Origin: Luteimonas sp. MC1750
Lineage (GTDB): Bacteria > Pseudomonadota > Gammaproteobacteria > Xanthomonadales > Xanthomonadaceae
Direction of reading: 5' to 3'
NCBI RefSeq assembly: GCF_016615955.1
Contig: NZ_CP067113.1
Location: forward strand, 2,046,001-2,110,000
Length of the DNA stretch: 64,000 nt
This document shows, one piece after another, positions 38,300 through 47,605 of the stretch. The notes under the pieces were generated by a model that worked only from the letters and a program-made list of their open reading frames with translations, was not told the origin of the DNA and made no database searches. The translations under genes and the position numbers were made by a program. How positions within the stretch are numbered: the stretch's first letter is position 1; each line of letters opens with the position of its first letter.

Positions 38300-38815
38300 T
38301 CAGGTTTCCGGTCCCGCGCGCTCCGCATCGCTCCACAGCGAGTACGGACGCGCGGCCAGGGCCAGATTGTAGTAGCGCGGGCAGTCGGTGGCCTCCACGC
38401 CGAGCCAGTCGGGGCACGCGAAGGCCTCGTCGGCGCTGCCGAGTTCGATCTCGGCCACGACCAGGCCGGCGTTGTCGCCCAGGAACTCGTCGACCTCCCA
38501 CAGGTGCGCGCCGTGGCGCACCAGGTGCCGGCGCTTCTCCACCCGTCCGCCGACGCACAGGTCGAGCAGCGCGCGCGCCTCGTCCACCGGCAGCGGATAT
38601 TCGAACTCCTGGCGGGTATGGCCGAGCTCGCGCGACTTGATGTTGAGGAAGGCGGCGTCGCCCTCCAGGCGCACGCGCACCGAAGCGCGCTGGCGGCCTT
38701 CGTCCATCGACAGCTGGTCGTTGAGGTAGCCCTGCGCCATCGGCACCACGGCGTGGGCCGCCTGGCGCCAGCCGTCGCCGGCGACCAGGAACTTGCGTTC
38801 GATCTCGATGCCCAT
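38300..38815 (-). CDS. CYTH domain protein (inorganic triphosphatase-like)
   Basis: A 171-residue triphosphate tunnel enzyme. The signature EIERKFLV (residues 3-10) begins at the N terminus, with RVRLEGDAAFLNIKSR, RHLVRHGAHLWEVDEF and VVAEIELGS following; the alternating charged residues line the tunnel. Members hydrolyse tripolyphosphate or other triphosphates. ATG 38815 has GGAG seven bases upstream. It ends 12 bases before nagZ, so it is probably the first gene of that operon. Confidence 0.92.
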   Translation of the reverse strand: MGIEIERKFLVAGDGWRQAAHAVVPMAQGYLNDQLSMDEGRQRASVRVRLEGDAAFLNIKSRELGHTRQEFEYPLPVDEARALLDLCVGGRVEKRRHLVRHGAHLWEVDEFLGDNAGLVVAEIELGSADEAFACPDWLGVEATDCPRYYNLALAARPYSLWSDAERAGPET

Positions 38816-38956
38816 CACCACTCCGCGCGCTTGCTGGATGCGGCCAGGGCCGCGATCCGGCCGGGCAGCATATCGCGGCCATGGCCGCTCCCACATGACG
38901 CACGCCGTCCCTTCCCGGCTGGACGCGGCGAGCGGCCCAGGCGGCCCGGGGCCGCC

Positions 38957-40285
38957 TCAGGCGGGTTCGAACACCGCGATCGACTCCACGTGCGCGGTGT
39001 GCGGGAACATGTCCATCACGCCCGCCGCGGGCATCCGCCAGCCGCGCTCGCCGACGAGGTACGCGGCATCGCGGGCCAGCGTCTCCGGATTGCAGCTGAC
39101 GTAGACGATGCGCCTGAGCCCCTGCAGCGGCAGCTGCTGCAGCACCTCCAGCGCGCCGGCGCGCGCCGGGTCGAGCAGCAGCAGGTCGAAGCCCGCGCCC
39201 ATCCACGGCTGGGCCGACAGGTCCGTGGCGAGGTCGGCGACGTGGAACTGGACGTGGTCCATGTCGTTGCGCGCCGCGTTGGCACGCGCGCGCTCGACCA
39301 GGCCGGCGTCGCCTTCGACGCCCACCACTTCGGACGCCTGGCGTCCCAGCGGCAGGCTGAAGTTGCCCAGGCCGCAGAACAGGTCGAGCACGCGGTCGCC
39401 GGGCTGCACGTCGAGCAGCTCCAGCGCATGCGCGATCATCTTCCCGTTGAGGTCGCCGTTGACCTGGATGAAGTCCAGCGGCTCGAACGCCAGCTCGACG
39501 TCCCATGGCGCCAGGCGGAACGACAGCCGCGGGGCGGCCGGCCACAGCGGCGCGATGGTCTCGAGGCCGCCGGGCTGCAGATAGATGGCGAAGCCGTGGT
39601 GCTGCGCGAACGCCGTCAGCGCCGCGCGGTCGCCCTCGCCCAGCGGCTCGAGATGGCGGAACACCAGGGCGGTGGCGTCATCGCCCGCGCTGAATTCGAT
39701 CTGCGGGATGGCGCTGCGCGCGTCGAGGCCGTCGACCAGCGCAGACAGCGCGCCCAGCTGCATCCCGACCTGCGGGACGACCGAATGGCATTCCACCAGT
39801 TCGGCGACGAAGCGTGCGTCGCGCTCGCGGAAACCCACCAGGGTCCGGCCCTTCTTCTCCACCCGGCGCACCGACAGCCGGCCCTTGCGGCGATAGCCGA
39901 AGAGCGCGCCGGCGAGCGGAGGTAGTTCCGTTTCCGCGCGCACGCCCGCCTGGGCGAAGCAGTCGGCCAGCATCCGCGCCTTGCCCGCGACCTGCCGCGC
40001 CGGGGCCAGGTGCTGGAGGCTGCACGCGCCACAGACACCGAAGTGCGGACAGCGCGGCTGGACGCGGTCGGGCGAGGCGTCGATCACCTCGAGCACCTCG
40101 GCCTCGTCGAAGCGGCGGCAGCGCCGGGTCTGGCGCGCGAGCACCCGCTCGCCCGGCAGTGCGCCAGCGATGAACACCGTCTTCTCCGCGTGCGGGTGCC
40201 CTTCGGGTCGCCGGGTGATGCCGCGCCCGTCCGGACCGAGTCCGAGGATCACGGCCTCGAAGGGCGTCTGGTCGATGCGGGCCAA
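38957..40285 (-). CDS. rlmD: 23S rRNA (uracil-1939-C5)-methyltransferase
   Basis: This SAM- and iron-sulfur-dependent RNA methyltransferase has about 442 residues (E. coli 433). A TRAM-like N-terminal domain (AVILGLGPDGRGI, FIAGALPGERV) is followed by the 4Fe-4S cysteines CPHFGVCGACSLQHL. SAM motifs are DLFCGLGNFSLPL and LDPARAG, and the nucleophile Cys is in SCNPETLARD. No ATG fits the start; I propose TTG 40285, which gives ARIDQTPFEAVI. The frame stays open upstream through repeat DNA that is not coding. It is followed by a 7-bp GC hairpin just after its stop. Confidence 0.93.
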   Translation of the reverse strand: MARIDQTPFEAVILGLGPDGRGITRRPEGHPHAEKTVFIAGALPGERVLARQTRRCRRFDEAEVLEVIDASPDRVQPRCPHFGVCGACSLQHLAPARQVAGKARMLADCFAQAGVRAETELPPLAGALFGYRRKGRLSVRRVEKKGRTLVGFRERDARFVAELVECHSVVPQVGMQLGALSALVDGLDARSAIPQIEFSAGDDATALVFRHLEPLGEGDRAALTAFAQHHGFAIYLQPGGLETIAPLWPAAPRLSFRLAPWDVELAFEPLDFIQVNGDLNGKMIAHALELLDVQPGDRVLDLFCGLGNFSLPLGRQASEVVGVEGDAGLVERARANAARNDMDHVQFHVADLATDLSAQPWMGAGFDLLLLDPARAGALEVLQQLPLQGLRRIVYVSCNPETLARDAAYLVGERGWRMPAAGVMDMFPHTAHVESIAVFEPA

Positions 40286-40377
40286 TGCGCTGCTACCGGT
40301 ACGGTGGGCCGCGCATTGTCTCAAACCCGCACCGCGACGCGCCGCCCCGCCCTCCCCCGCGCGCGCCTCCCCTGCCC

Positions 40378-40402
40378 TGTAGGAGCGGCTACAGCCGCGA
40401 TC
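40378..40402 (+). repeat. REP-like repeat, copy 3
   Basis: An exact copy of TGTAGGAGCGGCTACAGCCGCGATC. It pairs with the inverted copy at 40471-40495, 68 bases away. Both lie between the YdbL-like gene and rlmD, which run in the same direction. Confidence 0.9.
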
Positions 40403-40470
40403 GATCCACCAGGTCGTCCCGGAATCGCCTGGACAGGTCCGCGCGAACATCGCCTGGACCGGCTCCGCGC

Positions 40471-40495
40471 GATCGCGGCTGTAGCCGCTCCTACA
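40471..40495 (-). repeat. REP-like repeat, copy 4 (inverted partner of copy 3)
   Basis: An exact reverse complement of copy 3. It begins 12 bases beyond the stop of the YdbL-like gene, where a paired hairpin could act as a transcript end or stabiliser. Confidence 0.9.
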
Positions 40496-40506
40496 CCGCT
40501 CGGGTG

Positions 40507-41133
40507 CTACTTCTGCTTCCAGCTGTTGCCCTGCTGGTACCACCAGCCGCCGCGCGCGCTGGCGATCCACTGCCGGGCGAACACCTCGCGGATCTGCGGC
40601 TCCCACTCGGGATGGCCGTTGGCCACCGCCACCTCGCGGTAGACCGCATTGCGGTCGCGGTTGTCGTCGGCGACCGCGGCGTTGACCGCCACGCGGTCCT
40701 TCAGCGGCAGCGAACCCGCATCGCGCACCACGACCAGGCCGTCGCCGCCGAAGCCCAGCGCGCCGCTGTCGAAATGCGGCCGCAGGGTGGATGCGAAGCG
40801 CGATTCCATGCGCTGCTGGATCGCCTGGATCGCCGGCGTGCGGATGGTGATGTCCGGCGTCTGCGCATGCACCGGCGCGATGCCGAGCAGGATCCACGGG
40901 TCGAACGCCAGGCCACCGGACGCGGCCGCGCCCTCGAGCGCCATCCCTCCCGGCATGCCGCCGGGCTGGTCCACGGGCTGCGCGGGCGCGGGCGCTGCGC
41001 CGTCCTCGCCGATCACGTTCTCGACGAACTCACGCGCCGCCTCGCGCGCCTCCGCCGCGGGGAAGTACACGTTGATGGTCACGCAGGCGGTGAGCGCCAG
41101 CGCGGCGACGAAGGGCAACCCGGTCCAGCGCAT
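40507..41133 (-). CDS. DUF1318 (YdbL-like) lipoprotein
   Basis: A 208-residue protein with a hydrophobic start ending in LTAC, a lipobox with Cys at about 17, immediately followed by VTINVYFPAAEA. The DUF1318 domain (about 100-185) has IQQRMESRFASTLRPHFDSGALGFGGDG and KDRVAVNAAVADDNRDRNAVYREVA. E. coli YdbL is a soluble periplasmic partner of YdbH and YnbE; here the YdbL-like protein is itself lipidated. A GGAGGA ribosome site precedes the ATG. The gene starts 18 bases after the YdbH-like gene, with no room for a separate ynbE. The middle (45-90) is Pro/Gly/Ala-rich. Confidence 0.87.
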   Translation of the reverse strand: MRWTGLPFVAALALTACVTINVYFPAAEAREAAREFVENVIGEDGAAPAPAQPVDQPGGMPGGMALEGAAASGGLAFDPWILLGIAPVHAQTPDITIRTPAIQAIQQRMESRFASTLRPHFDSGALGFGGDGLVVVRDAGSLPLKDRVAVNAAVADDNRDRNAVYREVAVANGHPEWEPQIREVFARQWIASARGGWWYQQGNSWKQK

Positions 41134-41151
41134 GCAGTCCTCCTCGGACGG

Positions 41152-43167
41152 TCAGTCGAACACGGGCGAGACTTCGCCCGATCCCGCGGCCACCACGCGC
41201 TCGACCAGGGTTTTCCAGTCGACGCGGCGGTTGTAGCCGACGATGTCCAGGCGCGGCAGCCCGGCGCCCTCGACGATAACAAACCCGCTGCCGCGAGGCT
41301 GAAGCCCCGCCATCGTGCAGACGCCGTTGGCCAGCCGGCAGGAGATGCCGATGCGGCGATAGCCGAAGTCGTCGAACAGAGCCAGCAGCTGGCCCTGCAG
41401 GCTGGCGGTGAACGAGGCGTCGCCGACGCTGGAGATGTCCTGCACCGCGCGTTGGCTGATGCGCTGGCGCACGCCGCGGCGCGGCTCGGTGTGCAGCTCG
41501 GCGTCGAAGGCGGCGGGCTCCCAGTCGACCAGGCGCAGGCCGTCGATGCGGCCGTGCAGGCGGCCGCTGATGCCGCCGACCTCGAGCACGCCGGTCAGCG
41601 CCTGGAGGTCGAGCCCGTCGAGGGCGATGTCGGCCAGCAGCGTCGGCGCGACGCCGAACGGGCGCTCCATCGCCAGCGACGACACCCGCACCTCGCCGTC
41701 GAAGGCGCGGGCCACGACGCCGCCTTCGAAGTCCAGGCGGTCGCCGACGTAGCGCGCGCTGGGGATGTGGCCGGACAGGGTCCCGGGAAAGGCCGGGAGC
41801 CCGAGCGCGGGGGCCAGCGTGGCCATGTCCAGCGACTCGACGCCGAGCGCCGCCTCCACCAGCAGCGGACCCTTGCTGCCCGGCGGGCGCAACCGCAGCG
41901 CGGGAATGTCGAGGCGGCCATCGAGGATCGCGATGCCGACGCCCTCGCGCAGGTGCAGCTCGCCATCGCTGCTGCGCCACGGCAGGCGCGCGGGACCGAA
42001 GGGGATGGCGCCGATGGCCGCGGACTGCCAGCGGAGCTCGCTGTCGACGCGGCCTTCCGACACCAGGCGCACGTCGCCGTCCAGGCCCTGGAAGCGGAAG
42101 CGCCCGTCGGGCGCGGCGACGTCCAGCCCGCGGGCGCGCAGCGCGAAGCCGGCCAGCGCACCGTCGATGATCTCCACGTCGGCGTCGAAGCCGCCGGTGA
42201 GCGCCAGCCCGGTCAGTCCGGCCTGGCCCAGCCAGCCCGAGAGGTAGCGCTCCGGCAGCCGCGCCGCCTCCGCGCTGCGCAGCGACAGCGCCAGTGCGCG
42301 CACGCCCGCGCCATCGAGGTCCGCGCGGCCCTGCACCTCCAGCACGCCCGGGTCGCGGGCGAGGAACGCGTCCAACGCCCAGCCGTCGGCCACGCCATGC
42401 GCGCGCAGGCGTACCGGAACGGGCGTTGCCGGCAGCACGAAGTAGCCGCTGCCGAACAGCAGCTCGCCGCCCAGCAGCTCGCCGTCGATGGCCAGTTGCG
42501 GACCGGCCTCCGCCGCCAGCCAGTCGATGCCGAGCCGCGCGCCGAGTCCGGCCCCGGCCTGCGTCCCGTCGGCGCTGTCGAAGGCGCCGCCGTCCAGCGC
42601 CAGTTCGCCGGTGAGCCGCATCGGCGCCGCGTCCGGAACGCGCAGCTCGAGGTGGCCCCCCAGGCGGCCGTCCCCGAGCCGCACGCCGGGCCATGCGCGC
42701 CGGGCCAGTGCTTCGGCCCAGGCCACCGGCACGCGCGTGATGTCGATGGCGAAGAGATCCGGCGCGGCATCGTCACGGCGCAGCGCAAGCCGCGAGCCGC
42801 CAGCACCCGACAGCGCGGCGGACACGCGCCCCGGAGGCAGCGCCAGCTCCAGCCGCAGCGGCGCGCCGCGCCCCTGCCTCAACTCGCCCGCACAGGCCCA
42901 GCCGCCCTGGCCGTCGCGGCGCAGCGGGCAACGCCACGACAGCGCGGCGAAGTGCTGTCCCAGGTCGGGCGCGTCCGCGCGCTGCGCCGTGATGCGCAGC
43001 TCGCCCACCTCGGCGTCTGCGGGCCAGTCCAGCCGCACCTGCACGCCCTGCAGCGTCGCCACCGGCGTGGACACGCTCGCCATCCGCGCCACCAGCGCAC
43101 GCGCATGCGCCGGGCTCGCGGACAGCAGCGCAAACGCGGCGAGCAGGGGTAAGATCCACGCGGGCAT
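41152..43167 (-). CDS. YdbH-like AsmA-type intermembrane protein
   Basis: A 671-residue protein with a signal sequence (about residues 1-22, ending ASPAHA) and a long beta-rich body of repeated amphipathic strands, such as LDGGAFDSADGTQ and LDLQALTGVLEVGGISGRLHG. This is the dicarboxylate-transport/DUF3971-like architecture of YdbH, an AsmA-family protein thought to carry phospholipid to the outer membrane. The C terminus has NGVCTMAGLQPRGSGFVIVEG. It is followed by the YdbL-like lipoprotein. ATG 43167 is 34 bases from the divergent REC-Hpt gene. The frame stays open upstream across that gene, but the signal peptide fixes the start. Confidence 0.85.
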   Translation of the reverse strand: MPAWILPLLAAFALLSASPAHARALVARMASVSTPVATLQGVQVRLDWPADAEVGELRITAQRADAPDLGQHFAALSWRCPLRRDGQGGWACAGELRQGRGAPLRLELALPPGRVSAALSGAGGSRLALRRDDAAPDLFAIDITRVPVAWAEALARRAWPGVRLGDGRLGGHLELRVPDAAPMRLTGELALDGGAFDSADGTQAGAGLGARLGIDWLAAEAGPQLAIDGELLGGELLFGSGYFVLPATPVPVRLRAHGVADGWALDAFLARDPGVLEVQGRADLDGAGVRALALSLRSAEAARLPERYLSGWLGQAGLTGLALTGGFDADVEIIDGALAGFALRARGLDVAAPDGRFRFQGLDGDVRLVSEGRVDSELRWQSAAIGAIPFGPARLPWRSSDGELHLREGVGIAILDGRLDIPALRLRPPGSKGPLLVEAALGVESLDMATLAPALGLPAFPGTLSGHIPSARYVGDRLDFEGGVVARAFDGEVRVSSLAMERPFGVAPTLLADIALDGLDLQALTGVLEVGGISGRLHGRIDGLRLVDWEPAAFDAELHTEPRRGVRQRISQRAVQDISSVGDASFTASLQGQLLALFDDFGYRRIGISCRLANGVCTMAGLQPRGSGFVIVEGAGLPRLDIVGYNRRVDWKTLVERVVAAGSGEVSPVFD

Positions 43168-43201
43168 GGCAGCCAGAGTAGCGACAGGAGGGGACGCGCC
43201 G

Positions 43202-43918
43202 ATGAAACCACGCATCCTGCTGGTCGAGGACGACCACACCACCGCCGCCTTCCTCGCCGCCGCGGCGGAAGGCCTGCCGGCGACCGTCGACACCGTCAAC
43301 ACCCGTTCGGCCGCGCGCGCCCAGGCCACCAACATCGCGTATGCGCTCTGGCTGGTCGATGCCCACCTGCCCGACGGCGATGGCGCGGGGCTGCTCGCCG
43401 AGCTCCGTGGCCTCGGGCTGGACACGCCGGCGATCGCGCACACCGCCGCCCGCGACGACGAGGTCCACCGCGCACTGCAGGACGCCGGCTTCGACGCCGT
43501 GCTGGTCAAGCCGCTGGCCGCGGCGGCGCTGCGCGCGGCGCTGGCCGGCGCGCTGGCCGGGCGATCCTCGCTGCGGGTGGCGGAGGCGGCGGTCGCTTCA
43601 CCGCTGGACACGGCCGGCCTGCACGCCTGGGACGACGTCGCCGCGCTGCGCGCGCTCAACGGCGAGCGCGCGCACGTCGACGCGCTGCGCCAGCTGTTCC
43701 TGGCCGAGCTGCCGGCCGCCCACGGCCAGGTCATGGAATCGGTCCGCACCGGCCGGCACGACAGCCTGCGCGATGTCCTGCACCGCCTGCGCGCGAGCTG
43801 CGGCTTCGTCGGCGCGGCGCGGCTGGGACGGGCGGTGAGGACGCTGGAGGACGCGCCCGACTCGGATGCGGCGCTCGGCGGCTTCGACGCCGCGGCTCAG
43901 GAACTGCTGCCACCCTGA
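43202..43918 (+). CDS. Response-regulator receiver fused to a histidine-phosphotransfer domain
   Basis: A 238-residue REC-Hpt protein. The receiver has the acidic pair VEDDH near residue 9, phospho-acceptor Asp53 in [11 protein letters not shown], the T/S position in HTAARDD, and the conserved Lys in VLVKPL. After a linker (about 120-140) an Hpt domain follows with His194 in [16 protein letters not shown]. Such proteins act as relays between a hybrid kinase and an output regulator; no kinase is nearby. AGGAGG lies upstream of the ATG. Its 3' end overlaps the convergent recO by 22 bases. Confidence 0.9.
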   Translation: MKPRILLVEDDHTTAAFLAAAAEGLPATVDTVNTRSAARAQATNIAYALWLVDAHLPDGDGAGLLAELRGLGLDTPAIAHTAARDDEVHRALQDAGFDAVLVKPLAAAALRAALAGALAGRSSLRVAEAAVASPLDTAGLHAWDDVAALRALNGERAHVDALRQLFLAELPAAHGQVMESVRTGRHDSLRDVLHRLRASCGFVGAARLGRAVRTLEDAPDSDAALGGFDAAAQELLPP

Positions 43919-44646
43919 GGCCCGCCCTGGCCCACGCGGCCAAGGTCGCCCAGCAGCTGCCACGACGCCAGCGGGCGGCCACCCAGGTGCGATTCGAGCA
44001 CCTCGCGCAGCACCCGGCGGAGTCCGCCGAGGTCCTCGGCCGGGGGCGCGACGTCGTCCGACAGCGCGAGCAGCGCACGGCCGGTGGCGCTGCGCTCGCG
44101 ATCGCCTCCGCGTTCCCCGCGCACGCGCACCGGTCCGTGTCCCGGGTCCAGCCGGTAGCGGGCGGCGGGATCCACCGGATCGCCATCGCCCTCGTGGCCG
44201 TAGTCGAGCCCGACGCCGATGCCGTCCAGCAGGTCGCGCTCGAAGCGGCGAAGCGTCCAGGCCAGCGGCTCGCCCGCGCCCAGGCGGGCGCGCAGCGCCG
44301 CGTAGGCCGCGTAGAGCTCGGGCTGCGGGTCGTGCCGCGGTGCCAGGCGCAGCACCAGTTCGCTGGCGTAGAAGCCGGACAGCATGGCCTCGCCCTGCAG
44401 CCGCGGCGCGACATCCAGGGCCTCGGCGGAATTCAGGTGCGCCAGCTCGCCCTTCTGCACGGCATCGAAGCGGATGTACTGCATCGGCTGCAGCGCCGCG
44501 CGCAGCGCCTGCTTCTTCGGCCCCCGCACGCCGCGCGCCACCAGGCCCATGCGGCCTTCCTCCGCGCACAGCACTTCGACCAGCAGGCTGGTCTCGCGCC
44601 AGGCGCGCGCGTGGAGGACAAAGGCATGCTCGCCGGCGATCCGCAT
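43897..44646 (-). CDS. recO: DNA repair protein RecO
   Basis: A 249-residue recombination mediator that helps RecA load on SSB-coated DNA with RecR. The N-terminal OB fold shows [19 protein letters not shown] and [13 protein letters not shown]. The middle has [25 protein letters not shown]. No zinc-cysteine motif is present, as in many gammaproteobacteria. The end is Gly/Ser-rich. It lies after era and rnc on the same strand, the usual order, but is separated from era by two REP-like repeats. Confidence 0.94.
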   Translation of the reverse strand: MRIAGEHAFVLHARAWRETSLLVEVLCAEEGRMGLVARGVRGPKKQALRAALQPMQYIRFDAVQKGELAHLNSAEALDVAPRLQGEAMLSGFYASELVLRLAPRHDPQPELYAAYAALRARLGAGEPLAWTLRRFERDLLDGIGVGLDYGHEGDGDPVDPAARYRLDPGHGPVRVRGERGGDRERSATGRALLALSDDVAPPAEDLGGLRRVLREVLESHLGGRPLASWQLLGDLGRVGQGGPQGGSSS

Positions 44647-44654
44647 GCGCGCAT

Positions 44655-44679
44655 TGTAGGAGCGGCTACAGCCGCGATC
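44655..44679 (+). repeat. REP-like repeat, copy 5
   Basis: An exact 25-bp copy between era and recO, 8 bases upstream of the recO start codon. It forms an inverted pair with copy 6, leaving 25 bases between. Confidence 0.9.
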
Positions 44680-44704
44680 AGGGGTTCGTGGTGGCCGCGG
44701 CCGT

Positions 44705-44729
44705 GATCGCGGCTGTAGCCGCTCCTACA
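44705..44729 (-). repeat. REP-like repeat, copy 6 (inverted partner of copy 5)
   Basis: An exact reverse complement of copy 5, starting 15 bases past the era stop codon. The pair could fold into one stem of 25 bp in the era-recO transcript. Confidence 0.9.
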
Positions 44730-44744
44730 GTTTCAAGCCGCGGG

Positions 44745-45668
44745 CTATTTGTCGTAGCCGAAGCTGCGCAGCGCGGCCTCGTCGTCGGACCAGCCGGCGC
44801 GCACGCGCACCCAGGTTTCCAGGAACACCTTGCAGCCGAACAGGCGCTCCATCGAAAGCCGCGCCTTGCTGCCGATCTCGCGCAGCCGCGCGCCGCCCTT
44901 GCCGATCACGATCGCCTTCTGGCCGTCGCGCTCGACCCAGACCACAGCGCCGATGCGCATCATCGGGCCGGACTTCGTGTCCTCTTCGCTGAAGGACTCG
45001 ATCTCCACCGTGGTCGAGTACGGAAGCTCCGCGCCAAGCTGGCGCATCAGCTGCTCGCGCAGCAGTTCGGCCGCGAGGAAGCGCTGGCTCTTGTCGGTGA
45101 TCTCGTCCTCGGCGTAGGCCGGCTCGCCCTCGGGCACCAGGCCCAGCAGCTCGGCAACCAGCGCATCCAGGCCGGTGCGCTTGAGTGCCGACACCGGGTG
45201 CACGCCGGCGAAGTCGCGGCCGTCGGTCACCTTCTGCAGGTAGGGCAGCAGCGCGGCCTTCTCGCGGATGCGGTCGACCTGGTTGACGACCAGCACCACC
45301 GGCACCTTCGCCTCGCGCAGGGCCTCGTACGCCAGCGTGTCCTCCTCGTCCCAGCGGCCCGCCTCGACCACCAGCACCGCGGCATCGACGCCCTCGAGCG
45401 CGCCGCGCGCGGCCCGGTTCATCATCCGGTGCATGGCCGACGCCGACTGCTTGCCCGGTGCGCGATGCACGCCGGGCGTGTCGACCAGCTGCAGCTGGCC
45501 CGCCGGGAAGGTGGCGATGCCGAGCAGGCGATGGCGCGTGGTCTGCGGGCGGTTGGAGACGATGCTGACCTTGGCGCCCACCAGGGCGTTGACCAGGGTG
45601 GACTTGCCGACGTTCGGCCGGCCGACGACGGCGACCGCGCCGCTGCGGCTGGCGGCTGGGGTGTTCAT
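44745..45668 (-). CDS. era: GTPase Era
   Basis: This essential GTPase assists 16S rRNA maturation and 30S assembly. It has 307 residues. G motifs: GRPNVGKST (16-24), the TTRHR switch, DTPGVH, and NQVDR. The KH RNA-binding domain at the C terminus contains [14 protein letters not shown]. The ATG overlaps the rnc stop by 4 bases. Confidence 0.97.
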   Translation of the reverse strand: MNTPAASRSGAVAVVGRPNVGKSTLVNALVGAKVSIVSNRPQTTRHRLLGIATFPAGQLQLVDTPGVHRAPGKQSASAMHRMMNRAARGALEGVDAAVLVVEAGRWDEEDTLAYEALREAKVPVVLVVNQVDRIREKAALLPYLQKVTDGRDFAGVHPVSALKRTGLDALVAELLGLVPEGEPAYAEDEITDKSQRFLAAELLREQLMRQLGAELPYSTTVEIESFSEEDTKSGPMMRIGAVVWVERDGQKAIVIGKGGARLREIGSKARLSMERLFGCKVFLETWVRVRAGWSDDEAALRSFGYDK

Positions 45669-46345
45669 GGTTTTGCGGATTCCAGTTGGGACAGGATCGC
45701 CGTGGCGGCGTCCTGTTCGGCGGCACGCCGGGAGCTGCCGCTGCCTTCGGCCTCGAGCGCGGGCTCGGTCAGCAGGCAGCGGACCAGGAAGATGCGGGCG
45801 TGTTCCTCGCCACTTTCGGACACGAGTTCATAGCTGGGCAGCGGACGCTGCCGCCCCTGCAGCCATTCCTGCAGCCGGGTCTTGGGGTCCTTGCCGAAGC
45901 CACCGGCCGGCAGCGCCGCGACCTGCGGCTCGAACCATGGCAGCACCGCGCTGCGGCAGGCCTCGAAGCCGGCATCGAGATAGATCGCGCCGACCACTGC
46001 CTCGAGCGCATCGGACAGGATCGAATCGCGGCGGTGGCCGCCGGACTTCATTTCGCCGGGACCCAGGGTGATGCGGGCGCCGAGTTCCAGGTCGCGCGCG
46101 ATCCGCGCCAGCGAGGATTCGCGCACCAGCTCGGCGCGTGCGCGGGTCATCGCGCCTTCGTCGGCCCTGGGCCAGCGCAGGTACAGCACTTCGGCCACGA
46201 TCAGCCCGACCAGCGCATCGCCCAGGAATTCCAGGCGCTCGTTGTGCGGGGCGCCGGCGCTGCGGTGCGTCAGCGCCTGCGCGAGCAGCGCGGGATCGCG
46301 GAACGCATGTCCCGCGATGCGCGCACCGGGATCAATCGACCGCAC
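45665..46345 (-). CDS. rnc: Ribonuclease III
   Basis: This double-strand RNA endonuclease processes rRNA precursors. It has 226 residues. The signature NERLEFLGD is present, as are the metal ligands near [13 protein letters not shown]. The C-terminal double-strand RNA-binding domain runs from [11 protein letters not shown] to [15 protein letters not shown]. The start is GTG 46345, overlapping the DUF4845 gene by 14 bases. It is translationally linked to era downstream. Confidence 0.96.
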   Translation of the reverse strand: MRSIDPGARIAGHAFRDPALLAQALTHRSAGAPHNERLEFLGDALVGLIVAEVLYLRWPRADEGAMTRARAELVRESSLARIARDLELGARITLGPGEMKSGGHRRDSILSDALEAVVGAIYLDAGFEACRSAVLPWFEPQVAALPAGGFGKDPKTRLQEWLQGRQRPLPSYELVSESGEEHARIFLVRCLLTEPALEAEGSGSSRRAAEQDAATAILSQLESAKP

Positions 46346-46712
46346 CGGTCCTGGTCAGCATCTGCGTGGACTCGAACTTGCCCACGACGTCGAGGTTGCC
46401 GATCAGCTCCTTGCGCACCTCGTACTTGACGTCCATCTGCCAGCCGGCGCCGACGCGCTTGAGCTTGACGTGTTCGGGCTTCACGTTCTCCGAGTAGCTG
46501 ATGTACAGCCGGCGGAAGAACAGGTCCTGGATCTTGCGCGGCTCGGTGTTGGCGATGCCGGGCTCGTTGGCCAGGCCCTTCATCGCCGAGCGCACGCTGT
46601 AGTACTCCGAATACATCGGGAACAGCTTCATGCCGACGTAGGCGAACAGGCCCACGACCCCCAGCACGATGATGAACCCCAGCAGGGTGATGCCGCGTTG
46701 CGAATTCCTCAT
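46332..46712 (-). CDS. DUF4845 pilin-like membrane protein
   Basis: A 126-residue protein with a short basic N terminus, [22 protein letters not shown], i.e. one transmembrane helix resembling a type IV pilin N terminus, then a soluble domain ending in a TRTG tail. The family is regularly found between lepB and rnc in beta- and gammaproteobacteria; its function is unknown. ATG 46712 has GGAGAGG upstream. An in-frame ATG at 46748 is less likely. Confidence 0.88.
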   Translation of the reverse strand: MRNSQRGITLLGFIIVLGVVGLFAYVGMKLFPMYSEYYSVRSAMKGLANEPGIANTEPRKIQDLFFRRLYISYSENVKPEHVKLKRVGAGWQMDVKYEVRKELIGNLDVVGKFESTQMLTRTGAVD

Positions 46713-46773
46713 TGCCCTCTCCCCTCGATCCCCGTTGCGATTGGTCATTGCCGCGCCCGTTTCCCCGTGCCGC

Positions 46774-47568
46774 TCAGAGGCGCGTGCCGATGCGGTCGAA
46801 GTCGACGCCGCCGGCGGCGCTGTCGAAATTCATCCACACCAGGAACGCCTTGCCCCGGAGCTGGGTCTCCGGAAGCGTGCCCCAGAAGCGGCTGTCGTCG
46901 CTTCTATCACGATTGTCGCCCATGACGAAATATTCGCCTTCGGGCACCGTCCACTCGCCCACGCCGTGGTGCGCGAACATCGGGCTGTCGATCTCCAGCA
47001 CCTCGTGGCGGCCATCGCCGCCGAGGTCCTCGGCCAGCAGGCTGGCGCCGCTCATTTCCTCGCCGCGGCCCTTGCCGACGTACGCGCCGATCGGCTGGTA
47101 GGCCGAGGCTTCGCCGTTCACGTAGAGGACGTTGTCACGGTAGGCGATGGCGTCGCCCGGCAGGCCGACGACGCGCTTGATCCAGTCCTGGTCGGGGTGC
47201 GCCGGCGGGCGGAACACCACCACGTCGCCGCGCTCGGGCAGGCCGATCTCGATCACCTTGCGGTTGTTCACCGGCAGGCGCAGGCCGTAGGCGAACTTGT
47301 TGACCAGGATGAAGTCGCCGATCAGGAGCGTCGGCATCATCGAGCTGGACGGGATCCGGAACGGTTCGGCGATGAAGCTGCGCAGCACCAGCACCACTGC
47401 CAGGATCGGGAAGAACGCCCGCGCGTAGTCGACGACCACCGGCTCGCGGCCCTCGTCGAGCAGGCCGGCGCGCGCCTTGCGCGCCTTCGCGAAGAACAGC
47501 CGGTCGAGCAGCCAGATGATGCCGGAGGCGAAGGTCAGCAGGACCAGCCCGAGTTCGAACCACTTCAT
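46774..47568 (-). CDS. lepB: Signal peptidase I
   Basis: This inner-membrane protease removes signal peptides from Sec and Tat substrates. It has 264 residues. Two N-terminal membrane segments lie at about 5-22 and 50-65. The catalytic Ser76 is in PSSSMMPTL and Lys131 in DWIKRVVGLPGD; GDNRDRSDDSRFWG closes the catalytic core. It sits 37 bases after lepA. Confidence 0.97.
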   Translation of the reverse strand: MKWFELGLVLLTFASGIIWLLDRLFFAKARKARAGLLDEGREPVVVDYARAFFPILAVVLVLRSFIAEPFRIPSSSMMPTLLIGDFILVNKFAYGLRLPVNNRKVIEIGLPERGDVVVFRPPAHPDQDWIKRVVGLPGDAIAYRDNVLYVNGEASAYQPIGAYVGKGRGEEMSGASLLAEDLGGDGRHEVLEIDSPMFAHHGVGEWTVPEGEYFVMGDNRDRSDDSRFWGTLPETQLRGKAFLVWMNFDSAAGGVDFDRIGTRL

Positions 47569-47605
47569 GCGTCCACCCCGTCCGCGGCGCGCCGGTCGGC
47601 CGCCG

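Noticed and set aside
40285..43152. A 955-codon open frame on the plus strand
   Set aside because: It runs antisense through the YdbH-like, YdbL-like and rlmD genes. Its translation is low-complexity (Arg/Ala/Gln/His-rich) with no domain, typical of antisense frames in GC-rich DNA.
43168..43749. N-terminal extension of the YdbH-like protein
   Set aside because: It would cover the REC-Hpt gene on the other strand; the signal peptide at 43167 marks the true start.
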